NCBI RefSeq assembly: GCF_023015965.1
Contig: NZ_JALKAN010000003.1
Span: 124,001-188,000, forward strand
Origin: Allomuricauda sp. F6463D
GTDB lineage: Bacteria > Bacteroidota > Bacteroidia > Flavobacteriales > Flavobacteriaceae
Direction of reading: 5' to 3'
DNA length: 64,000 nt
In this document: piece by piece, positions 55,409-63,630 of the stretch
Numbering within the stretch: the stretch's first letter is position 1
Layout of the letters: each line of letters begins with the position of its first letter
Notes under the pieces: generated by a model
What the model was told of the DNA's origin: nothing
The model's input: the letters and a program-made list of their open reading frames with translations, nothing else
The model's database searches: none
Translations under genes and position numbers: made by a program

Positions 55409-56926
55409 TTATACCAATGGTTTTTGGGTCATCAAATCAGGTTGTGGAACTCCCAATAATTTTAGGATGGTAGGGGCAATATCGCCCAAAACACCACTCT
55501 TTATTTCTTTGATATCCTCATCCACTAAGATAAGAGGAACCGGGTTTGTGGTATGTGCAGTATTCGGACTTCCATCTGGGTTGACCATGGTGTCACAGTT
55601 ACCATGATCTGCAATCACTATGGTGGAATAGCCATTTTCCAATCCTGCTGTAATAACATCTTTTGCACATTGGTCCACAGTTTCACAAGCTTTGATTGCA
55701 GCTTCCATTACACCGGTATGCCCAACCATGTCGGGATTGGCAAAATTTAGACAAACAAAATCCACTTCGCCTTTTTTCAGTTCGGGAATAATGGAGTCTC
55801 GGATTTCGTATGCACTCATTTCTGGTTGCAAATCGTATGTAGCCACTTTGGGAGATGGACAAAGAATACGCTGTTCGCCATCAAAAGGTTCCTCACGACC
55901 TCCGTTGAAGAAAAAGGTAACGTGCGGATACTTTTCCGTTTCCGCAATCCGAATTTGTTTTTTGCCATTTTTGGCAAGTGTTTCACCTAGAGTATCCTTA
56001 ATATTTTCTTTATTGAATATGATTTTAATTCCTTTGAAAGAATCATCATAATTTGTCATGGTAACGTAATACAGGTCCAGCTTGTGCATGTTTTGTTCAT
56101 GGAAATCCTGCTGACTCAAGGCTTGGGTGAGTTCTCGGCCACGATCTGTCCTGAAATTGAAAAATACAATAACGTCTCCGTCTTTTATGGTGGCAATTGG
56201 TTCGTTGGCTGCATCTGTTAATACCAAAGGTTTGATAAATTCGTCCGTAACGCCATCATCATAACTTTTTTGCATGGCCTTGCCAATATCTTTAATTTTT
56301 TCTCCAGCAGCATTGACCATTACGTCATAAGCTGTTTTTACGCGTTCCCAACGTTTGTCACGGTCCATGGCGTAGTACCTACCAACAACCGTGGCCAATT
56401 TGGTTTTTTTATCAGAACAATAATTGCTAAGGTCCACTAAAAACCCTTTTCCGCTTCTTGGGTCAACATCCCTACCATCGGTAAAGGCATGTACATACGA
56501 TTGTTCCACACCACTTTCATCGGCAGCTTTGATCAATGCTTTTAGATGATTGATATGGCTGTGCACCCCACCATCACTAACCAAGCCTAAAAAGTGGATT
56601 GGTTTATTGTTCGATTTGGCATGGGCAAAAGCCTCTTTTAAGACCTTCTCGTTTTTTAAGGTGTCCTCTTTAACCGCTTTGTTTATTTTGGCAAGATCTT
56701 GATATACTATTCTTCCAGCACCAAGGTTCATATGCCCCACCTCACTATTTCCCATCTGCCCTTCAGGAAGACCGACGTTCATTCCATCGGTGTATAGATC
56801 GGCATCGGGATACTTTGTATATAAGGAATCAATAAATGGCGTATGTGCTTTTTCTATGGCCGAAACCTTTGGGTCAGGGGATTTGCCCCAACCGTCCAAA
56901 ATCATGAGAATTACCTTTTTGTTCAT
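55409..56926 (-). CDS. gpmI: 2,3-bisphosphoglycerate-independent phosphoglycerate mutase
   Basis: Mn2+-dependent glycolytic mutase of the alkaline phosphatase superfamily. The 505-residue protein has LMILDGWGKSPD at the N-terminus with the metal-binding Asp, the phosphoserine nucleophile Ser61 in MGNSEVGHMNLGAG, FTDGRDVDPRSG, FFNFRTDRGRELTQ and VCLNFANPDMVGHTG plus VIADHGNCD for the second metal site. Length is normal. A -7 box is 18 nt upstream. Confidence 0.97.
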   Translation of the reverse strand: MNKKVILMILDGWGKSPDPKVSAIEKAHTPFIDSLYTKYPDADLYTDGMNVGLPEGQMGNSEVGHMNLGAGRIVYQDLAKINKAVKEDTLKNEKVLKEAFAHAKSNNKPIHFLGLVSDGGVHSHINHLKALIKAADESGVEQSYVHAFTDGRDVDPRSGKGFLVDLSNYCSDKKTKLATVVGRYYAMDRDKRWERVKTAYDVMVNAAGEKIKDIGKAMQKSYDDGVTDEFIKPLVLTDAANEPIATIKDGDVIVFFNFRTDRGRELTQALSQQDFHEQNMHKLDLYYVTMTNYDDSFKGIKIIFNKENIKDTLGETLAKNGKKQIRIAETEKYPHVTFFFNGGREEPFDGEQRILCPSPKVATYDLQPEMSAYEIRDSIIPELKKGEVDFVCLNFANPDMVGHTGVMEAAIKACETVDQCAKDVITAGLENGYSTIVIADHGNCDTMVNPDGSPNTAHTTNPVPLILVDEDIKEIKSGVLGDIAPTILKLLGVPQPDLMTQKPLV

Positions 56927-56943
56927 AGCTAAAGATTGTATTG

Positions 56944-56951
56944 CAAAAGTA
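56944..56951 (-). promoter_or_regulatory. -7 promoter box of gpmI
   Basis: The minus strand reads TACTTTTG (TAnnTTTG) followed by C, 18 nt before the gpmI ATG. Confidence 0.55.
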
Positions 56952-57134
56952 AAATGATCTGATTGGATGCCCTAGTTTTTCTTTAAAATTGTGATTATGG
57001 AGTTGTTAATAATATTGCGTTAAAATTGAATTATTGTTAAAATTTAGTTATTTAAATGTTAACCCTGTAACATCTTTGAATTTGAGAAGTCTACTTTAAT
57101 AACAAGTAAATTCATTAATCAAAAACAAATCATC

Positions 57135-57530
57135 ATGAAAAAAACAATCTTTACAGTGGCCATGCTTTGCATGTTTGCCCTAAGCGGTATTTCTGCCAAC
57201 GAGTTGAAATCCATTGAAAGGGAAGCAAAAACCGAGATGGTTTCCCCAGAAGACCTAAGCGCTTTTTGCAAAGCAGTAATGCAAGGGGATGTAGATACCG
57301 TGAAAAAATTTATCGAACTTGGAGAGGATGTCAACCAAAAATCTTTGGGCAAGGCTCCTATTCACTATGCGGCCCGGTACAATAAGGCCGAAGTCTTAAA
57401 GGTGCTTATCGCTAATGGCGCAGACCTTAAAAAACGTTGCGATGGAGGTATGACCGCAATGAAATATGCAAAACTTTCCAATGCCACGGACGCTCAGGCC
57501 GTATTGGAATCCGCTATGAAAAGAAAATAA
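57135..57530 (+). CDS. Secreted small ankyrin-repeat protein
   Basis: A 131-residue protein with a Sec signal peptide (about residues 1-21, ending GISANE) and then about 85 residues of ankyrin repeats: FCKAVMQGDVDTVKKFIELGEDVNQ, APIHYAARYNKAEVLKVLIANGADLKK (described by position 50-104) and a degenerate third unit with GGMTAMKYAKLSNATDAQAVL. It should act in the periplasm, where ankyrin repeats usually mediate protein binding; some small periplasmic ankyrin proteins work with catalases. It is monocistronic. Confidence 0.85.
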   Translation: MKKTIFTVAMLCMFALSGISANELKSIEREAKTEMVSPEDLSAFCKAVMQGDVDTVKKFIELGEDVNQKSLGKAPIHYAARYNKAEVLKVLIANGADLKKRCDGGMTAMKYAKLSNATDAQAVLESAMKRK

Positions 57531-57554
57531 AAGAGGAGTTTATTCGTCCAAGAA

Positions 57555-57585
57555 AAAGGGGTCATCCAATTTGGATGACCCCTTT
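57555..57585. terminator. Bidirectional terminator after ankyrin gene
   Basis: A perfect 14-bp stem AAAGGGGTCATCCA with TGGATGACCCCTTT and a 3-nt loop. The stronger T-run is on the minus strand, which suits the facing 55-residue gene. Confidence 0.85.
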
Positions 57586-57633
57586 GCTCATTTTACATAT
57601 TTAGTGTCCTTGCAAAAGAGTGTTTCTCGCGGC

Positions 57634-57801
57634 TTAAAATTCAAAGCCAGTAAAAGCCCTGTATAAAAATGCGTAAACGGCCAATAAAAACATGGCCGCG
57701 CAAAATATAGAGTACCCTTTCAAAAAAAGTACTACAAAGCTAGGTCTGCAATCGTCAAATGCCTCTAAATAGAGATCTTTAAAATGTACTAGTGTTCCCA
57801 T
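57634..57801 (-). CDS. Small single-pass membrane protein, 55 residues (DUF6747-like)
   Basis: A short gene not long enough for usual ORF cut-offs. It starts at ATG 57801 and stops at TAA 57634-57636. The product begins MGTLVHFKDLYLEAFDDCR, then a long hydrophobic helix (about residues 21-46, with LFLKGYSIFCAAMFLLAVYA) and ends FLYRAFTGFEF. The pattern, an amphipathic start with KDLYLEAF and an end YRAFTGFEF, resembles the small Flavobacteriaceae family I recall as DUF6747; function unknown. An exact -7 box lies 63 nt upstream and a terminator lies 49 nt downstream. Confidence 0.75.
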   Translation of the reverse strand: MGTLVHFKDLYLEAFDDCRPSFVVLFLKGYSIFCAAMFLLAVYAFLYRAFTGFEF

Positions 57802-57863
57802 GTGTTCTCTCTTTTTTCAGCATAAATGATTAAGAGAGTTTACAAGTAGGATTTGGGTTTACT

Positions 57864-57871
57864 CAAAGGTA
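57864..57871 (-). promoter_or_regulatory. -7 promoter box of the 55-residue gene
   Basis: The minus strand reads TACCTTTG (TAnnTTTG), giving a leader of about 55 nt before ATG 57801. It lies between the M48 peptidase stop and the small gene. Confidence 0.45.
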
Positions 57872-57916
57872 CAGAAATATTGCCAACCCCCTTTTTTTAT
57901 CGTTGAACAGCAAATA

Positions 57917-58681
57917 CTATCGACCTGAATATTTTTGAATGGCTTCCTTGATTCTGTCTATCCTGTTCTCGGGGTCGGGATGGGTGCTCTGAAACTCGGG
58001 AACCCTGTTGGGTCCTGCTGCAGATTTAAGAATTTTCATAACCTCAATCATTTCATTGGGGTCGTACCCGGATTCAATCATAAACAATACGCCGAGCTCA
58101 TCACTTTCCAATTCATCACCTCTTCCATTTTTAAGTAAGGTGTTTTGTCCGATACCAGCCACAACATTTCCCATGTCCACACCCACAGAAGCTCCTGTTG
58201 CCAAAGTCTGCCAAAAATTACTATCGGCAATACGTTCAGCCGAATGCCTACCGATCACATGTCCTATTTCATGACCCAATACACCGGCCAATTGTGGTTC
58301 GTTGAGTTGTGAAAAGAGGGCATAGGTAATAAAAATCTGCCCACCCGGCAATGCAAATGCGTTAATGGTCCGGTCGTCCGCCAAAAGATGAAATTCGTAT
58401 TGGTACGGTGTTTCCTGGGCCACGCTACTTGTTACCAGTTTATTGCCAATGGCATCCACCAAGTTTTGCAAACGTTCATCCGGATATAGGCCTCCATGTT
58501 GTTGAGCCATTTCGGGCGCACTTTGTAGACCAATGGCAATCTCTTGCTCGGTGGTCATATTTATATTCTGGGTACGGCCCGTATATGGGTTCTCCTCTTG
58601 GTTGCTGCACCTGCGTACAAAGGCAAAGGCTACTATGGCCAGACCAATAAGAATGCGTATCCTCCAACTTCCTCTTCTCAT
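57917..58681 (-). CDS. M48 family metalloprotease
   Basis: A 254-residue zinc peptidase with an N-terminal hydrophobic segment (about 9-22) that may be a membrane anchor or a signal (FVRRC lacks a good lipobox). The zinc motif HEIGH is at 137-141 and the third ligand region ELESDELGVLF at about 190-200. This is the single-domain, BepA/LoiP-like type that handles misfolded outer membrane proteins in E. coli; that role is inference. The M15 peptidase gene lies 38 nt upstream on the same strand. Confidence 0.88.
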   Translation of the reverse strand: MRRGSWRIRILIGLAIVAFAFVRRCSNQEENPYTGRTQNINMTTEQEIAIGLQSAPEMAQQHGGLYPDERLQNLVDAIGNKLVTSSVAQETPYQYEFHLLADDRTINAFALPGGQIFITYALFSQLNEPQLAGVLGHEIGHVIGRHSAERIADSNFWQTLATGASVGVDMGNVVAGIGQNTLLKNGRGDELESDELGVLFMIESGYDPNEMIEVMKILKSAAGPNRVPEFQSTHPDPENRIDRIKEAIQKYSGR

Positions 58682-58719
58682 GGGTTAGTGTTCTTGTTAG
58701 TTAAGATACAAAAAAACTG

Positions 58720-59454
58720 TTATAGAAGTGCTGGGTTTATGTCCAGAATATTGTCCTGTATGTAGGTTTTTATAAAGCCTGTTGTAAAATGTTCACTGCC
58801 CAAAAACGCTTCTTTTTGCAATAGCTTTAACATATTGAGTTTACGATAGGCGGTGAGCATTGGAATGGAGATTGGGGCATAACTGTAGTGCCAAGGCTCG
58901 TATTTGAACCCTCTCCTTCTAGGGTCGTTGTTGTACACTAGGTAAAAATCATAGTTTTCGGAGTTCTCATCCATCCATAATTTAAGGTCTTGGTATGGAC
59001 CTCCCTCTTCAAATTTTTCAGTGACCAATACGTCGCCAGAGGCCTGTGGATAACCATCGATAATATCAATATCGGTGCCCCAATGGTGCCTGCTGGTTCC
59101 GGGTATGGTGGAATATTCTACGATCTTGTCGAAGGCGTCCAACGGCTGCATGCCTTCATCGTCGGTATATCGAAGGTATTTTCGTTCCCATATGCTTTCT
59201 TGTCTGTAAAAATCTCTGTAACTGGAAACGATCTTTATGTCAATGCCATCCGAATAAGCTGCTTTTTTCATTGCTAAAAAGGACTCATGCGCTTCTTTCC
59301 TCAGGTTTATACCTTCTCCGAAAAGTTCAATATCCACTTTGCCCATGAGCTCGGCGGTTGAATATTCCAGATCATAAAAGTTTGGAAAAATAGGAGGGAT
59401 GGTGCAGGCCAATCCCGTAGCGGAAGCATTTTTAATAAAAGTCCTTCTTTTCAT
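58720..59454 (-). CDS. M15 family D-alanyl-D-alanine carboxypeptidase (VanY-like)
   Basis: A 244-residue secreted peptidase. The N-terminus MKRRTFIKNASATGLA looks like a Tat signal with the RRTFIK twin-arginine motif. The M15 zinc motif is SRHHWGTDID at 121-130 (ligands His123 and Asp130), and EPWHYSY near the C-terminus gives the catalytic Glu and third ligand His. It probably trims pentapeptides of peptidoglycan. No lipobox is visible. It is followed by the M48 gene. Confidence 0.88.
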   Translation of the reverse strand: MKRRTFIKNASATGLACTIPPIFPNFYDLEYSTAELMGKVDIELFGEGINLRKEAHESFLAMKKAAYSDGIDIKIVSSYRDFYRQESIWERKYLRYTDDEGMQPLDAFDKIVEYSTIPGTSRHHWGTDIDIIDGYPQASGDVLVTEKFEEGGPYQDLKLWMDENSENYDFYLVYNNDPRRRGFKYEPWHYSYAPISIPMLTAYRKLNMLKLLQKEAFLGSEHFTTGFIKTYIQDNILDINPALL

Positions 59455-59533
59455 AAAATGAATTTTGCCCCCAAGTTAAGAAGTATTTTTAATTCGGAAC
59501 TTATGTATTGTAACAGAGGTGTTGGATTGTGCG

Positions 59534-60706
59534 CTAGCGATCCAAGAACAGAAAGCCAGAATATTCCAGTTCCAGGTCGTTCAAGGTAACGAGGTAAAAA
59601 TATACGCCTTCGGGTAGGCCGATTCCTTGATTGGTGATCAAAGTGCCAGTATTGGCAATTCCATTGAACTCGTTGGTATAGTTTATTTTTTCAAAAACCT
59701 TTTGTCCATATCGGTTAAAAATGCGGACACTGTTGTTGGGCGATTCCTCCAAACCGTCTATGACCCAAAAATCGTTGGTGCCATCGCCATTGGGGCTCAG
59801 AAAGTATTTGCCCAAGGTTGGATTGTCCACGGCAAAGGTATCGGTAGCAAGTGGTACGGTTCCAAATGTGATAGCAGCATAATCGCTGGGTACAAATGTC
59901 TCCGAGGTTATAAAACCATTGTTAATATCCCCACTAAATGCTGAATTGCCAAGAATGACCCATTCGTTGTCTGCCTTGCTCCAACCTACCACAATGATGG
60001 ATTCTGCGGTGGCGTTCGGAATGGATTCCAAAGCACTGCGTGTATTCCAACTAATGGTAACCTGAGCCGGAGCATCGCTTTGTAAGATCCAAAATTCGCG
60101 GTCGGATACCGTGCCAATTTCATTTACCTTTTGGTTGGTATCAAAACCTTCCAATACGGAAGAAGGACTTGAAGGGTCCTCAAAAAGATAGGCGCAGATA
60201 GCCAATGGCGTAGTGCTTTCCGACAAAAGAATCAGTGGCCTAAGCTGATCTTGGTCACCCACAGGAAACGAAAATACATCGCTGTTGTTGACTGCGGCAA
60301 AACCGGTTACCTTGGAGATATTACTCTCCCCTGTAAGTAAACCCTGGTCCATAAAGTTGAGATACACCGCTTGGTAATTTAGAGGAGTCAAAAAATCACC
60401 GTCGATAAAATGGGTATCGTTCCGCACTGAGACGGGTACTTGTAAAAAAACATTGTTATTGTTAAGGGTAAAAATCTCCGTGTTCCACAGCGTAGGTGAA
60501 ACACCTCCAGAAACCTGTATGGGACCATTACCATAAAACCCTACCAACCCATTGGTTGGTTCAAAAGCGGCATTGTTGATGAAATTGGTATGCAAACCAA
60601 TGTTTGCACTTTGGTGTATTTGTAGGTTGCCTCCATTGTATAAGCCGCTCTGGGCCACAGCTAAGCTGACCGACAACAAAAATGCTATGTGGAGGAGGGT
60701 TTTCAA
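59534..60706 (-). CDS. T9SS type B cargo protein with gliding-motility-type C-terminal domain
   Basis: A 390-residue secreted protein. A Sec signal (cleavage near AVAQ, residues 16-19) precedes a beta-rich ectodomain, then the C-terminal sorting domain of the gliding motility-associated (type B) class: YFLSPNGDGTNDFWVIDGL, IFNRYGQKVFEK and GVYFYLVTL. Such proteins cross the outer membrane by the T9SS and stay at the surface or are released. It begins 2 nt after the fibre-like gene and so is expressed with it. The ectodomain is not recognised. Confidence 0.85.
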   Translation of the reverse strand: MKTLLHIAFLLSVSLAVAQSGLYNGGNLQIHQSANIGLHTNFINNAAFEPTNGLVGFYGNGPIQVSGGVSPTLWNTEIFTLNNNNVFLQVPVSVRNDTHFIDGDFLTPLNYQAVYLNFMDQGLLTGESNISKVTGFAAVNNSDVFSFPVGDQDQLRPLILLSESTTPLAICAYLFEDPSSPSSVLEGFDTNQKVNEIGTVSDREFWILQSDAPAQVTISWNTRSALESIPNATAESIIVVGWSKADNEWVILGNSAFSGDINNGFITSETFVPSDYAAITFGTVPLATDTFAVDNPTLGKYFLSPNGDGTNDFWVIDGLEESPNNSVRIFNRYGQKVFEKINYTNEFNGIANTGTLITNQGIGLPEGVYFYLVTLNDLELEYSGFLFLDR

Positions 60707-60708
60707 GG

Positions 60709-62679
60709 TTAGTTGTTTGATTTATTCAATAACAGAGCCTTGATTTTTGCCAAATCTTCTTTTATGGAGTCCAATTCTTTGGTTAGATTTTGATTTTCGG
60801 ATTGAAGTTGCTCAATTTTCTTTTCTTGTTCTATGGTATGGAGAAAGAGTTCTTCAATTTTTTCAAGCTGAGCCATTGATGATTCAGTTAAAAAATATTT
60901 ACCTTGAGTTTTAACTTGATGAGCTGATTTTATACCGGGTAAGTGGTTATTTTCTTTAATAAAGGATTCGATCTCATCTAAACTTCTAAATTTATAATCA
61001 TTATTTAAACTAGAATACCCATTAAAATATTTTTGAAATACGAAGTCAGGGGTTAAGTCTATAAAATCTCCTGTTGTGGTAACATCACTTGTAAATACAG
61101 GATTAATTTTACTTCCGTCAATTGCGGCACCTGCAGCTATTTGACTATTTGTAATAACACCAGGGGCGATTGAATTACTATTTATAGGTCCCGTTACATC
61201 ACCAGCTAAATTTGTTGTTGAGATTACGTTTGAAGGATCAATATTAATACCTAAACCGGCGGAGTAAGTGGTGTCATCGTCACCGTCATCGATGTCCGCT
61301 GGGATCCCTGTAATTGATGCCCAATCGGGTGCGATGTTTGCATTGTCTACGGAAAACGTGTTTCCGGTTAGCGATAGGCCTAAACCGGCGGAGTAAGTGG
61401 TGTCATCATCACCGTCATCGATGTCCGCTGGGATCCCCGTAATTGATGTCCAATCGGGTGCGATGTTTGCATTGTCTACGGAAAACGTGTTTCCGGTTAG
61501 CGATAGGCCTAAACCGGCGGAGTAAGTGGTGTCATCGTCACCGTCATCGATGTCGGCTGGGATCCCTGTAATTGATGCCCAATCGGGTGCAATGTTTGCA
61601 TTGTCTACGGAAAACGTGTTTCCGGTTAGCGATAGGCCTAAACCGGCGGAGTAAGTGGTGTCATCGTCACCGTCATTGATGTCCGCTGGGATCCCTGTAA
61701 TTGATGCCCAATCGGGTGCGATGTTTGCATTGTCTACGGAAAACGTGTTTCCGGTTAGCGATAGGCCTAAACCGGCGGAGTAAGTAGTGTCATCGTCACC
61801 GTCATCGATGTCCGCTGGGATCCCTGTTATTGTTGTCCAATCAGGAGCAATATTGGCATTGTCAACCTCTAATGATCCATCTGGAGCTTGACTAAGTCCT
61901 GTGCCAGCCACACTTGCGTCTATTTTGTCGGAAGTAACGGCGTCATTAGCCAGTTCTGCCGTATCAATGCCTCCATCTGTAACATCCAACGTATAGGGGT
62001 CACCCTCAATACCAGCACCTAATCGTTCCAAAGTTGAATCAAAAGGCCCTACTACTTCGTTCCCTACAATACTGTCTAGTTGGGTGCTCAATAGGTCGGA
62101 TTGGTTAACAAAGTTCCATGTGCTGCCATTCCACATAAACATATCGCCATTTTGGGATGCAGGTAGAAATTTGTCCTTGTTTATTGTTCCGTCTACGATA
62201 TGACGATTGACAATTACTCCGCTTTGTATATCATCTCCGTTCACACCACCGGTAACAATGTTGGCAGAGTTGATCTGTCCTACCTCAAAATTGTAATTGA
62301 TACTGCCATCTGGGTTCTCAACTTCGGAAATAACAACGGTGTTGTCAATTGCCTGTGGGTTTATTGTACTTAAATAATCTGCTCGGGTACTTACCGTAAA
62401 CGAGTTGTCCAGTTCGTCGCAAATATTGATCCATTCCGTTCCGTCGTAGTAATGCAGGCAATCTTGGTCGGTATTGTATGCCAATGCACCGCGCAGTGGG
62501 TTGATCACATTCATTTGAGCATCGGTTAGGCGGGTAATCACCAATACACGTGAGGTACTTTCCAGTTCCAGTACAGAAGCGGAATTTAAGTTCTGTGGAT
62601 TATCACCGATTTTTACCTGTCCGTACAGCGTATTGATCATGAGTAGGCCCATGATCATGTAGATAATTGAAGTTTTCAC
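60709..62679 (-). CDS. Fibre-like surface protein with five 43-residue repeats
   Basis: A 656-residue secreted protein. Signal peptide (about 1-20, IIYMIMGLLMINTLYGQ), an N-terminal region with LVITRLTDAQMN and a CLHYYDGTEWINICD segment common in Bacteroidota cell-surface fibre proteins, then from residue 274 five tandem repeats of 43 residues around ANIAPDWASITGIPADIDDG, then a tail with RSLDEIESFIKENNHLPGI followed by a C-terminal coiled coil (about 605-650). The tail resembles trimerisation or tail-fibre C-termini; there is no Ser-Lys peptidase S74 motif. Probably a trimeric surface adhesin, cotranscribed with the T9SS cargo gene. Confidence 0.75.
   Translation of the reverse strand: MKTSIIYMIMGLLMINTLYGQVKIGDNPQNLNSASVLELESTSRVLVITRLTDAQMNVINPLRGALAYNTDQDCLHYYDGTEWINICDELDNSFTVSTRADYLSTINPQAIDNTVVISEVENPDGSINYNFEVGQINSANIVTGGVNGDDIQSGVIVNRHIVDGTINKDKFLPASQNGDMFMWNGSTWNFVNQSDLLSTQLDSIVGNEVVGPFDSTLERLGAGIEGDPYTLDVTDGGIDTAELANDAVTSDKIDASVAGTGLSQAPDGSLEVDNANIAPDWTTITGIPADIDDGDDDTTYSAGLGLSLTGNTFSVDNANIAPDWASITGIPADINDGDDDTTYSAGLGLSLTGNTFSVDNANIAPDWASITGIPADIDDGDDDTTYSAGLGLSLTGNTFSVDNANIAPDWTSITGIPADIDDGDDDTTYSAGLGLSLTGNTFSVDNANIAPDWASITGIPADIDDGDDDTTYSAGLGINIDPSNVISTTNLAGDVTGPINSNSIAPGVITNSQIAAGAAIDGSKINPVFTSDVTTTGDFIDLTPDFVFQKYFNGYSSLNNDYKFRSLDEIESFIKENNHLPGIKSAHQVKTQGKYFLTESSMAQLEKIEELFLHTIEQEKKIEQLQSENQNLTKELDSIKEDLAKIKALLLNKSNN
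61250..61880. repeat. Five 129-bp tandem repeats inside the fibre gene
   Basis: The marker CCTAAACCGGCGGAGTAAG recurs at 61250, 61379, 61508, 61637 and 61766, exactly 129 bp apart. The inner units differ by only a few bases, so they are recent or homogenised. The period is a multiple of three, so copy-number change keeps the frame. Confidence 0.95.
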
Positions 62680-62796
62680 AGTGTTTGTTATTTGAGGATT
62701 TCCAAACGTAAAAAAACAAAACTAATCTTATGTTTGATTTATTATAATAAATACCGTCAAAACACCTAATTCAAAGGTGAATGGAATTCCCTTTGG

Positions 62797-62804
62797 TATA
62801 TTTG
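62797..62804 (+). promoter_or_regulatory. -7 promoter box for the right-end gene pair
   Basis: TATATTTG followed by C (TAnnTTTG), 89 nt before the ATG at 62893. Confidence 0.5.
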
Positions 62805-62892
62805 CGGACACAGAATTAACAAAAGTTTAGAACGTCTTAATTTTTTATATCCTTGTCAAGGGTTTTCTTTAACTTATATTAAACACCAAATA

Positions 62893-63630
62893 ATGAAAAA
62901 TACATTCTTGATATTGTTCTCTTTGCTTATTACCGGCTGGGCCTCGGCACAGGATTCCCGCCAAATGCTAAGGGGCAAGGTACTGTACCGGAGTACCAAC
63001 GTGCCCAATGAGAACGTTATCAACTCCACCAGTGGAGAAGCTACCATTACCGACGACAACGGGGAGTTCATCATAGCGGTGAGAGAAGGAGATCAGGTGG
63101 TGTTTACCGCGGTGAACTATCAATTGGAGGTAATTATAATTAGTCCGGAAATTCTTGCCAATAACCGTCTTGTGGTCGAGGTGACCGAAAAAGTACGGGA
63201 ATTGGACGAAGTGGTCGTGACTCCGGAAGATCAGGAACGTTTTCTTCAAGTAAAGAACGAAGATTTTAAAGAATTTGAATACGGTATTGATCGGGGGTCC
63301 GAAGTGGAAAATGTAGCGAGTTCAAGAATTACGCGGGGCATGAAGGATGGAATCAATTTTGTAAACATTTTTAAGGCCTTGTTTAAATCGCAAGAAGCCA
63401 ACGGACAACAAAGACCAGCGCTAAAAGTGAGCGAAGTGCTCCGACATGTGTACGATGATGAGTTTTTTGTGGTAGACCTTAGGTTGCCCCAAGATAAAAT
63501 AGATGCTTTTCTTTTGTACTGTGATGATAAAATACCTTCGCAGACCATACTCCGAAAAGAGAACGAGTTCCAGTTGATTGATTTTTTGGTTACCCAGAGT
63601 AAAGAATATTTGGCAACCTTGGATGAGTAA
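62893..63630 (+). CDS. Secreted carboxypeptidase-regulatory-like domain protein
   Basis: A 245-residue secreted protein. The signal peptide ends near WASAQ (residues 16-20), followed by a CarboxypepD_reg-like beta-sandwich: LRGKVLYRSTNVPNENVINS, GEATITDDNGEFIIAVREGD and VVFTAVNYQ, then VRELDEVVVTPED, the linker normally seen just before a TonB plug. No TonB barrel follows; instead about 150 residues of unknown type end the protein. Its stop shares one base with the next, related gene. Confidence 0.8.
   Translation: MKNTFLILFSLLITGWASAQDSRQMLRGKVLYRSTNVPNENVINSTSGEATITDDNGEFIIAVREGDQVVFTAVNYQLEVIIISPEILANNRLVVEVTEKVRELDEVVVTPEDQERFLQVKNEDFKEFEYGIDRGSEVENVASSRITRGMKDGINFVNIFKALFKSQEANGQQRPALKVSEVLRHVYDDEFFVVDLRLPQDKIDAFLLYCDDKIPSQTILRKENEFQLIDFLVTQSKEYLATLDE

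Noticed and set aside
60709-61100. Peptidase S74 intramolecular chaperone at the fibre C-terminus
   Set aside because: The tail has a coiled coil and an ESFIKENNHLPGI segment but no Ser-Lys autocleavage motif.
61250-61880. Tandem repeats as a CRISPR array
   Set aside because: Repeats are contiguous 129-bp units without unique spacers, in frame inside a gene, and no cas genes are present.
60709-62679. Fibre gene as part of a prophage
   Set aside because: No other phage genes, integrase or attachment site; the gene has a Sec signal peptide and a T9SS partner.
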